This document shows, piece after piece, positions 34,345-43,642 of a stretch of DNA of 64,000 nucleotides (positions are counted from its first letter, which is position 1; each line of letters begins with the position of its first letter). Source of the DNA: Deltaproteobacteria bacterium (GTDB lineage: Bacteria; Myxococcota_A; Polyangia; Polyangiales; JADJMO01); assembly GCA_022843175.1 (NCBI GenBank), contig JALHOE010000022.1:1-64000 (forward strand), read 5' to 3'. The position numbers and the translations under genes are program-made. Under the pieces are notes generated by a model. It was not told where the DNA came from. It saw only the letters and a program-made list of their open reading frames with translations, and did no database searches.

Positions 34345-34932
34345 ATGCCGCGCGTCGCCATCGCACTCGAAGTCCTCTTCCTCCTCCTCGCGTTCGGGGT
34401 CCGCAGCGCGCTCCACTACCGCCGCACGGGCAGCACCGGGTTTCGCGGGCTGTCCGGGGAGCCGCTCTCGGCGGAGTGGTGGGGCGGCGTCGCGTTCGCG
34501 CTCGCGCTGGTGTTCGCCGCGATCGCGCCGGTGCGCGCGGAGCCCGCGCCGTTCGAGCCGGCGCGGGTGGTGCTCTTCGTGGTCGGCCTCCTCGGCACCC
34601 TGCACGCGCAGCGCGCGATGGGGACGTCGTGGCGGATCGGCGTCGACGACCGCGAGCAGACGGCCCTCGTCGACCGCGGTCCGTTCCGCTGGGTGCGCAA
34701 CCCGATCTTCACGTGGATGGCCGTCGCGCTCGTGGGGCTCGTGGTGATGCTCCCGAACGCGTGGTCCCTGGCCGCGCTGCTCGCGATGGTCGTCGCGATC
34801 GAGCTGCAGGTCCGGCTCGTCGAGGAGCCCTACCTGCTGCGTACGCACGGCGCGCGCTACGCGCAGTACGCGGCGCGCACGGGCCGGTTTCTGCCGCTCG
34901 TCGGCCGGCTGCGTGGAACGCCGCTCCGTTAA
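34345..34932 (+). CDS. Isoprenylcysteine carboxyl methyltransferase-like membrane protein
   Basis: 195 residues from ATG 34345 (MPRVAIALEVLFLLLAFGVR). Four to five hydrophobic helices, then VDRGPFRWVRNPIFTWMAV and VRLVEEPYLLRTHGARYAQY, the family's conserved C-terminal region. It is a paralogue in type of the 24588 gene but distinct in sequence. It is divergent from the SNF2 gene and convergent with the persulfide dioxygenase, 17 bp apart. Substrate unknown. Confidence 0.85.
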   Translation: MPRVAIALEVLFLLLAFGVRSALHYRRTGSTGFRGLSGEPLSAEWWGGVAFALALVFAAIAPVRAEPAPFEPARVVLFVVGLLGTLHAQRAMGTSWRIGVDDREQTALVDRGPFRWVRNPIFTWMAVALVGLVVMLPNAWSLAALLAMVVAIELQVRLVEEPYLLRTHGARYAQYAARTGRFLPLVGRLRGTPLR

Positions 34933-34949
34933 GATGGATTGGGGCTGGG

Positions 34950-35999
34950 TCAGCTCGGCAGCCCGAGCTCCCGCCAACGCACCATTCCGCCCGCCAGGTT
35001 CGCCGTGTCGGCGACGCCGGCCTTCTTGAGGATCAGCGCGCCCATCGCCGAGCGCTTGCCGGTCTGACAGACCACCACCACCGGTTTGTCGGTCTTCACC
35101 TCGGCGACGCGCGCGCGCAGCTCGTCGAGCGGGATGAGCTGCGCGCCCGCGAGGTGGCCGAGCTCGCCGTCGAACTCGGGGGCGCTGCGCACGTCGAGCA
35201 CGTAGACGGCGTCGCGGTGCTGCGCGACCCAATCGGGCGCGATCTCGGGGAAGCCGGCGTACGTGGTGACGACCGGACCCCACGACTGTCCATGCGCGAC
35301 CTCGCCCTCGGGTTGTCCGCCGCGCATGTTCGCCGGCAGCGCGACGGCGAGCTGCTTGGGGTGCGGGAGCGCGAGGTTCCGCATGTACCCGACGAAGTCC
35401 TCTTCGCGCGCGCCGCCGCCGATCCGCGGGTTGTGCGCGCGCTCCTCGCCGATGGTGCTCGAGGTGCGTCCCTCGTAGTCGTGGCCCGGGTAGACGATGC
35501 AGTCCTCGGGCAGGGTGAACAGCTGCTCGCGGATGGAGCGAAAGAGGAGCCCGGCGTTGCCCTGCTGGAAGTCGGTGCGACCTGCGCCGCGGACGAGCAG
35601 CGCGTCGCCGGTGAAGACCATGCTCTTGTCTGCCGTGACGAAGGAGAGGCAACCGGCGGTGTGTCCTGGCGTCGCGCGGACCTCGAGCGCGTGCGAGCCG
35701 AACGTCACCACGTCCCCGTGGCTGAGCGGCAGGTCGACGTTGGTGGCGCCGTACTCCTTCGAGAGCCCCTCCATGCTCCCGAGCTCCGCCTTCATCAGGT
35801 AGGCGCCGGTGACGTGGTCCGCATGGCAGTGCGTGTCGAGCGTGCAGAGCAGCTTGAGCCCGAGCTCGCGGATGAGCGCTGCGTCGCGCGCGTGCTGCTC
35901 GAACACCGGGTCGATGAGGACCGCCTCGCGCGTCTCTTCGTCGGCGAGGAGATAGGTGTACGTGCTGGACACCTGATCGAAGAGCTGTCGGAAGATCAT
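34950..35999 (-). CDS. Persulfide dioxygenase-rhodanese fusion
   Basis: 349 residues. N-terminal metallo-beta-lactamase fold with THCHADHVTG, TPGHTAGCLSF and PGHDYEGRTSSTIGEE, the pattern of ETHE1-type persulfide dioxygenases with a mononuclear iron. A C-terminal rhodanese domain follows (VLDVRSAPEFDGELGHLAGA) with the active-site loop VVCQTGKRSA. Such fusions oxidise glutathione or protein persulfide and move sulfur to sulfite or thiosulfate in sulfide detoxification. It is 19 bp downstream of the carbonic anhydrase gene on the same strand. Confidence 0.92.
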   Translation of the reverse strand: MIFRQLFDQVSSTYTYLLADEETREAVLIDPVFEQHARDAALIRELGLKLLCTLDTHCHADHVTGAYLMKAELGSMEGLSKEYGATNVDLPLSHGDVVTFGSHALEVRATPGHTAGCLSFVTADKSMVFTGDALLVRGAGRTDFQQGNAGLLFRSIREQLFTLPEDCIVYPGHDYEGRTSSTIGEERAHNPRIGGGAREEDFVGYMRNLALPHPKQLAVALPANMRGGQPEGEVAHGQSWGPVVTTYAGFPEIAPDWVAQHRDAVYVLDVRSAPEFDGELGHLAGAQLIPLDELRARVAEVKTDKPVVVVCQTGKRSAMGALILKKAGVADTANLAGGMVRWRELGLPS

Positions 36000-36018
36000 C
36001 GCTCCAGAGCCTAGCCGG

Positions 36019-36675
36019 TCAGTGCGTCGACAGCAGCTCCTCGGTCGGCGTGTCGATGTGCATGCGCTTCACGAGCAGCTCGCCGCTCTTGATCTTCGCC
36101 GCGATGACCGGCCGCGCGAGGAGCTCCTGCACCCGCTTCTCGCGCTCGTCGATCGCGGCCGCGAGCGCGGGGTAGAGCTTGCGCTTCTCCGGATCCTTCG
36201 CGATCTTCTCGGCCGCGCAGTCGGAGTGCGTGGTGAGCACGACGACCTTCACGCCGTTGGCCACGGCCAGCTCGAGCATCTCTTCCTCGTGGTCGCTCAT
36301 CACCGAGCCGGCGGTGCGCACCACGTAGTAGTACTTGCGCGTGTCACCCGCGAGCTCGATGGTGTCGACGCGCGAGTCCATGCACACCACGATCGCGACG
36401 AGCGGGTGCGGCGTGCTCCGCGGGAACTGCTTGCGCACCAGCGAGGCGAGGTGGTTCTGGGCGAGGAACTCCTTCCACACCTCCTCGGGCTTGAGGCCCT
36501 CGTGGTGGTGGAACTCGTAGTCGTGAATGCCGTCCTGCAAGCCGTAGCCGGCGTTCACCATCGCGCCGCCGAGCATGAACCGCGCGCGAGGGCTGATCGT
36601 GATCGTCCCGCCGATCACCACCGCGAGGGCGAGCAACGCGAGGAGGAACCCGGACTTAACCAGGCGACGAGACAT
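36019..36675 (-). CDS. Membrane-anchored beta-class carbonic anhydrase
   Basis: 218 residues. An N-terminal hydrophobic segment ([18 protein letters not shown]) anchors or exports it. The catalytic pattern is [11 protein letters not shown] and a later [10 protein letters not shown], the C-x-D-x-R and H-x-x-C zinc ligands of beta-carbonic anhydrases, with [10 protein letters not shown] between. It would interconvert CO2 and bicarbonate outside or at the membrane, which is unusual for a beta class enzyme. It may be cotranscribed with the persulfide dioxygenase gene 19 bp downstream. Confidence 0.85.
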   Translation of the reverse strand: MSRRLVKSGFLLALLALAVVIGGTITISPRARFMLGGAMVNAGYGLQDGIHDYEFHHHEGLKPEEVWKEFLAQNHLASLVRKQFPRSTPHPLVAIVVCMDSRVDTIELAGDTRKYYYVVRTAGSVMSDHEEEMLELAVANGVKVVVLTTHSDCAAEKIAKDPEKRKLYPALAAAIDEREKRVQELLARPVIAAKIKSGELLVKRMHIDTPTEELLSTH

Positions 36676-36797
36676 GGTGCGCTACAGCAGTGCAACGGCC
36701 GCACCACCCGAGATTTGTGGTGGATCAGCGACGGCGAACGCAGCCCGTGCGCGAACCGTTTGCGTCGGCTCTAGCCGGGGAAGTGCGGGGGAGAGGA

Positions 36798-37466
36798 TCA
36801 TGGGGCCTCGGCGCGGCGTCGTCGCCAGAACGACACGGCGCCGATCGTGATGACGACGGCGCCGATCGCGATCCACCCGGTTGGGGGCACCTTTCGCAGA
36901 GCGTCGACCGTGCGCTCGCCGAAGTAGCTCACGAGCAGGAGCGGCACGAGGTAGCCGACGAACGAGCCGCTCACGTGCGTCCAGAAGCGGACCCGCGACA
37001 CCCCGAAGAACGCGTGGAGCAGGGGCGGCATCCAGAAGATGAAGCGGAGGAGCACCACGGTGGTGAACCCGCGGTGCTCGAGGCGCTCCTCGTATTTGCG
37101 GAAGCGGGCGGGGATGATCCGCGAGACCCAATCGCGCGCGACGAAGCGCGCGAACGAGAAGCCGACCACGCTCGCCGCCATGGTGCCGGTCATCGAGAGC
37201 GCGAAGGCGATCGGCCACGGCCAGATCAACGGCGCCGCGAAGATGAACACGGTGCCCGGCACCCCGAACGGCTGGAGCAGGGCGTAGGCGCCGACGAACG
37301 CGAGGTAACCCCACGGACCGAGCTCGACCATCGTGCGCTGCAGGCGCGCGGGCTCGCCGAACTGGCGGAACACGCCGAGCTGCTGGGCGGCCAGGATCAT
37401 CGCCAGCACGGTGACGACCGCGGCGATGCGAGCGATCCGAAGCGCGCGCGGCGAGAGCGGGGTCAA
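36798..37466 (-). CDS. TVP38/TMEM64 (DedA-like) membrane protein
   Basis: 222 residues from TTG 37466; the track's 299-residue ORF starts in low-complexity sequence. About five hydrophobic helices. Family features include PFGVPGTVFIFAAPLIWPWP, GTMAASVVGFSFARFV and the FRKYEERLEHRGFTTVVLLRF loop. Family members are thought to move lipids or support envelope homeostasis. It is divergent from the large SNF2 gene, 34 bp apart. Confidence 0.8.
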   Translation of the reverse strand: MTPLSPRALRIARIAAVVTVLAMILAAQQLGVFRQFGEPARLQRTMVELGPWGYLAFVGAYALLQPFGVPGTVFIFAAPLIWPWPIAFALSMTGTMAASVVGFSFARFVARDWVSRIIPARFRKYEERLEHRGFTTVVLLRFIFWMPPLLHAFFGVSRVRFWTHVSGSFVGYLVPLLLVSYFGERTVDALRKVPPTGWIAIGAVVITIGAVSFWRRRRAEAP

Positions 37467-37500
37467 CCGCGGGGTCGTAGCACCGATTATGCTGCGCGCG

Positions 37501-40500
37501 ATGCAGTGGACGGCCGAGGACCTGCGCTGGCTCGCCGCGATCGCGGCCGAGGGGTCGCTGCCGCGCGTCGTGCTCACGCGGCTCGGCGCGCCTCCGTCGT
37601 TCGGCGAGGGCTTGCTCCTCCCCGGCGCCGAGCTGTCGGTCCCCCCCGAGCACGAGCAGCCGATCCTGCGCGCCGCCTCCGAGCAGGGGATCCTCACCGA
37701 GATCGCGGACGCGACGCGCGCGATTCTCGAGACGCGGTCGGTCGCCCATGTGGCGGTCGCGCTGCAGTGCGGCGATCTCTCCGAGTTCCTCCGGCAAGCG
37801 GCGCTCCGCCGGCTGCCGCGCGCCGCGCCCTATCCAACCGCGGCCGAGTGGCTCCGGGCCAGCGTGTGCGCGCCGTTCAACGCGGAGTGGCTGGAGCGGA
37901 CGTGGGGCACCCGCGCCGACGAGATCGCGACGCGCGTGCTCCGCGAAGCGCTCGACGGCGCGCACCCGTGCGACGGGCCGTACGCGTGGCTCCGCGATCG
38001 CCGCGACGCCATCGCCGACGACGAGCTCGAGCAGGTGCTCGCCGAGCACGCGTTCCTCCGCGGCGAGCTCGTGCTCCTCGACGAGCTCGCGCGCACCCGT
38101 CAGGGCTATCGCGCGGCGGCGCGCTACCTCGACGGCGATCTGGTCTCGGCCAACAAGCTCCTCGACCGCACGATCGGTCGCGGCAAGCGCGACGTGATCG
38201 ACGCCTACGGCACGGTGGCGCCGCTGCTCGCGCTCCTGCTCGTCGCGCGCGGCGACGAGGCCTCGATCGCCAACGCCAAGCGGCTGCTCGCCACCGGCGC
38301 GAGCGACGGCGAACGGGGCGCGGCGCGCGCGTTCAAGGCGCTCCTTCGCTACCTCGCGCAGCCGGGCAGCGAGCACCGGCGGATCGACGTGCACCAGCTC
38401 GATCCCGGCGCCGGCGTATGGGAGCTCTTGCTCACCGCGTTCAACGTGGAGCTGCACCTCGAGCAGCCGTGGGTGCGGGCGAGCTTCGCGCAGCACCTCG
38501 CGAGCCGGGCGCTCGCGTGGGGCGCCGCGGGGTACTCGTGGCTCGGCAAGCAGGGGCTGCTCCTCGCCGACGCGCTCGACGGCGCGTACTGCGCGAGGGC
38601 CGGCGTCGACGCGGAGATGCTCCGTTGTCGCCCGCGCGAGCTCCGGGTGTGGGATCTGATCTCGCCCAAGCCCGACTGGCGCAAGACGCTCGAGGCGCTC
38701 GCGCGCGTGTCGGAGGCGGTGTTCGAGCAGGGCGAGCTCACCCGCCGCGTCGCGTGGTACCTCGACATGTCCGACGGGAGCTTCGCGCGCCCCGCGCTGC
38801 AGGAGCACCGCGACGGGCAGGGGTTCTCGCAGGGCCAGCGCTGCTCGATCGGCGAGCTCTACGCGCTGCGCCACGAGCTGCCCGGGGAGGACCAGCGCGT
38901 GCTCGAGTGCACCCGCGAGGCGCGCGACGGGCGCCGCGAGCTCACGCCCGAGGCGCACGAGATGCTGATCGGTCACCCGCGCGTGTTCAACGGCGCGCGG
39001 GGAAACCAGCCGGTCGAGGTCGCCCGCGGGAGCTGCCGCATCGAGACCGAGGACGAGGACGGCCACATCCGGGTGGTGGTCGAGCCGGCGGGCGCCACGC
39101 TCGGCGTCAACGTGATCCCCGAGAGCGAGACGCGGCTCGTCGTGTATCGGGTCAACGCGATCATGCAGCGGGTGATCGAAGCGCTCCCGCACGGCGTGCG
39201 CATCCCGCGCGCGCACGAGCCGGAGATTCATCGCATCCTCGGGCGGCTGTCGGAGAGCGTCGAGGTGCGGAGCGCGGAGCTCGCCGCCGTGCGCGCCGTC
39301 GATCCCGACGGCACCCCGTGCGTGAGGATCGCGCCGCGGGCCGGCGCGTGGATGGTGCAGGTCGGCGTCCGTCCGTTCGCGAGCGAGGGGCGGTTCTTCG
39401 TCGCGGGGCTCGGCCGCGCGGGCATCGTCCTCGAGCGCGACGGCGAGCGCCTCCGCTGCGTGCGCGACCTCGCCGGCGAGCGCGCGCGCGCCGACGCGCT
39501 GATCGCCGAGTGCCCGTCGCTGAACGGGGACACGAGAGATCGCGACGACGCGTTCTTCCTCGACGAGGCCGGGGTGCTCGCGCTCCTCTCCGAGCTCCGC
39601 GTCGCGACGTCCGCGCACACCGTCGAGTGGCCGGAGACGCCGCTCCGCCTCGCCGGCTCCGTCTCGAGCAAGTCGCTTCACGCGCGGCTCCGCAGCGACA
39701 AGGGCTGGTACCTCGCGACGGGCGGCGTGCGTCTGAAGGATCTCGGCGAGATCGCCCTCGAGCAGCTGGTGCGCGCGCCCACCGTTGGCAACGGCCGCTT
39801 CGTTCGCCTGCCCAACGGCGATTACCTCGAGATCGAGGAGCGCGTGCGCGCGGTGCTGGCCGCGCTCCGGAGCACGGGCACGCGCCTCCGCCCGGCCGCG
39901 CTGTCCGCGCTCCGTGAGCTGTCGGAGCTCGCAGATCCCGACGCGGCCGCGTTCCTCGAGCGCGCCGACGCCCTCGCGGCGAAGCACTATCCGATCCCCG
40001 CCGCGTTGAACGCCGAGCTGCGGCCGTATCAGGTCGTCGGCTTTCAGTGGCTGGCGCGGCTCGCCGAGCTGGGGGTCGGCGCGTGCCTCGCCGACGACAT
40101 GGGCCTCGGCAAGACGCTGCAGCTGACCGCGCTGCTCCTCGCGCGCGCCGAGGAGGGCCCCGCGCTCGTCGTGGCGCCGACCTCGGTGTGCGGCAACTGG
40201 GCGCGCGAGCTGGCGCGGTTCGCGCCGTCGCTGAAGGTCGTCGAATACGACCGCGCGCGCTCGCTCGATGCGCTCGCCAAGGGGCACGTGCTGATCTGCA
40301 GCTACGCCCTCTTGCAGCAGAACGAGCTCCCGATCGACTTCGCCACCGCCATCCTCGACGAGGCGCAGTTCATCAAGAACGCCGAGTCCCTCCGCGCGCG
40401 CGCCGCGTTTCGCATCTCGGCGAGGGTGCGCGTCGTGTCGACGGGCACGCCGGTCGAGAACCACTACGGCGATCTGTGGAGCCTCTTCGAGTTCATCAAC

Positions 40501-41373
40501 CCCGGCCTGCTCGGCGACTGGCCCGCGTTCAAGCGTCGCTTCGTCACGCCCAAGGAGACGGGCAGCAGCGACGGCGACGGCCCGCCCGAGGTCGCGCTAC
40601 GCCGGTTGGTGCAGCCGTACGTGCTCCGCCGCCGCAAGGAGGACGTGCTCAAGGAGCTCCCGCCCCTCACCGTCCTCGATCACGAGGTGCACCTCTCCGA
40701 GCAGGACACCCTCCGCTACGGCGTGCTCCGCAAGCAGATCCACGAGAAGCTGTTCACCCCGCACGGCAAGCGCCACAACAAGCTGGAGATCCTCGCCGAG
40801 ATCGGCAGGCTGCGTCGCTTCTGCTGTCACCCGCGCCTGGTGTTCCCCGACGCGCCGGGCGAGTCCGCGAAGATCGACACGCTGCTCGAGCTCGTCGACG
40901 AGCTGCGCGCCAACGGCCACCGCGCGCTGGTGTTCAGTCAGTACGTCGACTTCCTCGGGCTGGTCCGCGAGCAGCTCGAGGAGCGCGCGATCCGCTACGA
41001 GTACCTCGACGGCGGGACCCCGGCGGCGCAGCGGCAGGCGCGGGTCGACGCGTTTCAACAGGGCGACGCGTCGCTCTTCCTCATCAGCCTCAAGGCCGGC
41101 GGCTTCGGGCTCAACCTCACCGCGGCCGACTACGTGGTGCACCTCGACCCGTGGTGGAACCCGGCGGTGCAGGCGCAGGCCACCGACCGCGCGCACCGCA
41201 TCGGTCAGACCGAGCGCGTCACCGTGTATCGGCTCGTCACCAAGAACACGATCGAGGAGCAGATCCTCGCGCTCCACGCGAACAAGCAGCGGCTCGCGCG
41301 GGCGCTCCTCGACGACGAGCCGCTCGTGCCCGCGGTCGAGGAGCTCGAGACCCTGCTCAGCGAATCCGGGTGA
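37501..41373 (+). CDS. Large SNF2-family helicase-like ATPase
   Basis: About 1290 residues; ATG 37501 or 37489. The C-terminal third has the SNF2 motor: LADDMGLGKTLQL, LDEAQFIKN, VSTGTPVENHYGDLWSLFE, ALVFSQYVDFLGLVREQL, SLKAGGFGLNLTAADYVVHLDPWWNPAVQAQATDRAHRIGQ. The long N-terminal part (about 850 residues) is helical and unassigned. It is separate from the SWIM-coupled SNF2 at 31518. The last 17 bases overlap the convergent lipoprotein gene. Confidence 0.9.
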   Translation: MQWTAEDLRWLAAIAAEGSLPRVVLTRLGAPPSFGEGLLLPGAELSVPPEHEQPILRAASEQGILTEIADATRAILETRSVAHVAVALQCGDLSEFLRQAALRRLPRAAPYPTAAEWLRASVCAPFNAEWLERTWGTRADEIATRVLREALDGAHPCDGPYAWLRDRRDAIADDELEQVLAEHAFLRGELVLLDELARTRQGYRAAARYLDGDLVSANKLLDRTIGRGKRDVIDAYGTVAPLLALLLVARGDEASIANAKRLLATGASDGERGAARAFKALLRYLAQPGSEHRRIDVHQLDPGAGVWELLLTAFNVELHLEQPWVRASFAQHLASRALAWGAAGYSWLGKQGLLLADALDGAYCARAGVDAEMLRCRPRELRVWDLISPKPDWRKTLEALARVSEAVFEQGELTRRVAWYLDMSDGSFARPALQEHRDGQGFSQGQRCSIGELYALRHELPGEDQRVLECTREARDGRRELTPEAHEMLIGHPRVFNGARGNQPVEVARGSCRIETEDEDGHIRVVVEPAGATLGVNVIPESETRLVVYRVNAIMQRVIEALPHGVRIPRAHEPEIHRILGRLSESVEVRSAELAAVRAVDPDGTPCVRIAPRAGAWMVQVGVRPFASEGRFFVAGLGRAGIVLERDGERLRCVRDLAGERARADALIAECPSLNGDTRDRDDAFFLDEAGVLALLSELRVATSAHTVEWPETPLRLAGSVSSKSLHARLRSDKGWYLATGGVRLKDLGEIALEQLVRAPTVGNGRFVRLPNGDYLEIEERVRAVLAALRSTGTRLRPAALSALRELSELADPDAAAFLERADALAAKHYPIPAALNAELRPYQVVGFQWLARLAELGVGACLADDMGLGKTLQLTALLLARAEEGPALVVAPTSVCGNWARELARFAPSLKVVEYDRARSLDALAKGHVLICSYALLQQNELPIDFATAILDEAQFIKNAESLRARAAFRISARVRVVSTGTPVENHYGDLWSLFEFINPGLLGDWPAFKRRFVTPKETGSSDGDGPPEVALRRLVQPYVLRRRKEDVLKELPPLTVLDHEVHLSEQDTLRYGVLRKQIHEKLFTPHGKRHNKLEILAEIGRLRRFCCHPRLVFPDAPGESAKIDTLLELVDELRANGHRALVFSQYVDFLGLVREQLEERAIRYEYLDGGTPAAQRQARVDAFQQGDASLFLISLKAGGFGLNLTAADYVVHLDPWWNPAVQAQATDRAHRIGQTERVTVYRLVTKNTIEEQILALHANKQRLARALLDDEPLVPAVEELETLLSESG

Positions 41374-41752
41374 ACGTCATCGGGGCGGCGCCGCCGGTGA
41401 ACGCGCAGGTCATCGTGTTGCAGTCGGTGCCGACGTTGCAGCGGTAGATCGGGTTGGTGACCGAGGTGTCGACCGGGACTCCGCCGGCCGTCTGCACCGT
41501 GGCGACGCCGATGCCTGCGCCGTTGCGCACGCGCACATCGAACACGCCGGCCTTGGGGGTGGCGGCGATGTCGATCTCTTGCGGCGTGAACGCCTGCGTC
41601 GCCTTCCAGCTTCCGACCACGTCGCACGGGGGCGGGGGCGGCGGCGGGGGCATGGGCTGCGGGGGCGGCGGCTCTGCCGCGCGGTGACGGCGGCACGCGG
41701 GCGCCGCGAGCGAAAGCAAGGAAAACGCGGTGAAAATGAGTGCGCGATGCAT
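41357..41752 (-). CDS. Small lipoprotein with Pro-rich linker
   Basis: 131 residues from ATG 41752. Signal peptide with LAAPAC lipobox, then AAEPPPPQPMPPPPPPPPCD, a poly-Pro linker of the kind used to span to the outer membrane or peptidoglycan. A small beta-rich end (CNVGTDCNTMTCAFTGG) carries four Cys. It overlaps the convergent SNF2 gene by 17 bases. Function unknown. Confidence 0.65.
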   Translation of the reverse strand: MHRALIFTAFSLLSLAAPACRRHRAAEPPPPQPMPPPPPPPPCDVVGSWKATQAFTPQEIDIAATPKAGVFDVRVRNGAGIGVATVQTAGGVPVDTSVTNPIYRCNVGTDCNTMTCAFTGGAAPMTFTRIR

Positions 41753-41950
41753 GTTCCCTCTTAGACGCGCACCGACGTTCGATGACGCGCAGCTCAACCG
41801 GTAGAAAGCAGCCGGGCCGAGCTTGAGTCGGCACCGGCACGAACGCAACTGGGGCCGCATCTCTGCAAGCAACGATCCGTGCCCTCTCCGGGCCGGCTCG
41901 TTCAGCCGTGGTCTCGGATCGGCGCAAAGAATTCGTGGCGTGCACTCCGC

Positions 41951-42898
41951 TCAGCTGCGGAAGCGATCGAAGGTCTCCACGACCAACCCGGCGCGTTCGA
42001 ACGCGGCGTCGACCGCTTCGACGAAGGGCGCGGGGTCGATCGGCACGAGCGCGGCGAGGGTGTCGGGGCGCTCGAGCAGCCGGTCGATGTCGTCGATCGT
42101 GAACGCGTCGGGGCTCGCGTCGTCGAGCTCCTCCCACGCGAGCGGCGTCGCCACCGTCGCCCGCGGCTTCGCGCGCAACGAATAGGGCGCGACGACCGTG
42201 GCGCCGGGGTTGTTGCGCAGCCAATCGACGAACACCCGCTCGCCGCGCTGGGCCACGCGGAACGTGGTGGTCAGGAGCTCGGGGTGGCGCGACGAGAGGA
42301 GCGTCGCGAGCTTGTGCGTGGTGACCGCGACGACGTCGCCCGCGATCGACGGCTCGATCGCGGCCACGACGTGGTAGCCCTTCGAGCCGGTCGCGATCGG
42401 GATCGTCGGGAGGCCGAGCTCGCCGAGCGCGTCGCGCACGACGACGGCCGCGCGCCGCACGAGGTCCGTCGCGTTCGGCGGAGGATCGAGATCGATCACC
42501 AGCCGGTCGGGCCGGAAGCCGTGGCTCACCCGCGCGGTCGGGATGTGCAGCTCGATGGCGCCCTGATTGGCGACGTACGGCAGGTGCGCGCGCTCGCGAA
42601 GCACGGGGAACACGGTGACGTCCTGCTCGCGCGCCCCGGGATCGCGATGCTTCTTCGACGCCTCGCGGCTGCGCGGAACTGCGTACCGACCGATCGACGC
42701 GGGGTAGTGCGCGGGGACGTTCTTCTGGAAGAAGCCCGGTCCGCTCAGGCCCTTGGGGTAGCGGCGCATCGAGAGCGGGCGGTCGAGCAGGTGAGGGAGC
42801 GCGCGGTCGGCGATGCGCTCGTAGTACGCGACCACGTCGCCCTTGGTGCGCGCGATCTCGGGGAACACGACGCGATCGGCGTTGGAGACCTCGAGCAC
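41951..42898 (-). CDS. ligD: Standalone LigD polymerase-like domain
   Basis: 315 residues matching the polymerase (primase-like) domain of LigD. The start SNADRVVFPEIARTKGDVVAYY and LSMRRYPKGLSGPGFFQKN are typical, VIDLDPPP carries the catalytic Asp pair, and GSKGYHVVA and TFRVAQRGERVFVDWLRN follow. The ligase and phosphoesterase domains are absent, and no Ku gene is in the window. These proteins add nucleotides during end joining. The symbol is used for the domain family only. Confidence 0.88.
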   Translation of the reverse strand: MLEVSNADRVVFPEIARTKGDVVAYYERIADRALPHLLDRPLSMRRYPKGLSGPGFFQKNVPAHYPASIGRYAVPRSREASKKHRDPGAREQDVTVFPVLRERAHLPYVANQGAIELHIPTARVSHGFRPDRLVIDLDPPPNATDLVRRAAVVVRDALGELGLPTIPIATGSKGYHVVAAIEPSIAGDVVAVTTHKLATLLSSRHPELLTTTFRVAQRGERVFVDWLRNNPGATVVAPYSLRAKPRATVATPLAWEELDDASPDAFTIDDIDRLLERPDTLAALVPIDPAPFVEAVDAAFERAGLVVETFDRFRS

Positions 42899-42981
42899 GC
42901 GCGCAGCGTACCGCGAAGCCCTCTACGCGTGACCGCGCGGCGCCGAGCGCTGCGGCAAATTGCCCGGGCCGTTTCGCTGAG

Positions 42982-43014
42982 CACGGGCACGGGCACGGGC
43001 ACGGGCACGGGCAC
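42982..43014. repeat. Hexanucleotide repeat (CACGGG)n
   Basis: Five and a half copies of CACGGG between the LigD-like gene and the lipoprotein operon. Short tandem repeats of this kind can vary in number and might tune the promoter of the operon. Confidence 0.8.
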
Positions 43015-43045
43015 GCTGGGCAGGGAGGATCCACCGCGTGTGGGT

Positions 43046-43642
43046 ATGCTCATTGCTGTGCCCCGCGCGTCGATGTGGAAGGTCTTGCTCTCGGCCGCGC
43101 TCCTCACGGGTTGTCGCTACTCGTTCGAGCGACCGTTCGCGCGCGTTCACCACGGTCCGGCCCACCGCCACGGCATCGATCCGGTCGCCGCGCTCCCCCC
43201 GCAGTGCAGCGACGCGGCGAGCCACCGGTGCACTCCCCAGTTCGAGCGCGCGCTCGCGAGCCTCACGCGCATGGGCCTCGAGCTCGCCGGCCACAACGTC
43301 GTCGATACGGAGCTGCTCAACGCCGAGACGCTGCGGCGCGCCGAGAACGTCGAGGGCGCGGCGAAGGTGAAGTTCACCGAGCTACCGCTCCACGAGCAGC
43401 AGGCGCTCCTCGGCGCGCTCGGCATCCAGGGCGTCGTGCGCACGACGCTGTCGATCGGGGCGCTGAAATCGGCGGCGCACCGCGACCGCGACATCACGGT
43501 CTCGATCGCCGTCCACCGCGTCGAGGACGACGCGCTCGCGTGGCGGGCGTCGTGCACCACCGTCGGCGGCGAGGGCGATCGATTCGGCGCGGCGATCGAC
43601 GAGGCCACGCGCTGTGCGCTCGAGGCCAAGGAGCTATGGTGA
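43046..43642 (+). CDS. Lipoprotein, first of four-gene operon
   Basis: About 198 residues (ATG 43046; ATG 43073 gives 189). MWKVLLSAALLTGC is a lipoprotein signal. The mature part has a TRMGLELAGHNVVDTELLNAETL block and a RTTLSIGALKSAAHRDRDITVSIAVHRVEDDALAWRASCTT block that recur in the two related genes downstream. No known family. It overlaps the next gene by seven bases. Confidence 0.65.
   Translation: MLIAVPRASMWKVLLSAALLTGCRYSFERPFARVHHGPAHRHGIDPVAALPPQCSDAASHRCTPQFERALASLTRMGLELAGHNVVDTELLNAETLRRAENVEGAAKVKFTELPLHEQQALLGALGIQGVVRTTLSIGALKSAAHRDRDITVSIAVHRVEDDALAWRASCTTVGGEGDRFGAAIDEATRCALEAKELW

Noticed and set aside
36682-40464. 1260-residue minus-strand ORF
   Set aside because: It lies fully antisense to the large SNF2 gene and the TVP38-like gene. 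Its composition is Arg/Ala/Leu-rich with no motifs, as expected from GC3 shadow reading.
41879-43045. Plus-strand extension of the first lipoprotein gene
   Set aside because: The lipoprotein signal begins at 43046 or 43073; the upstream part is antisense to the LigD-like gene.
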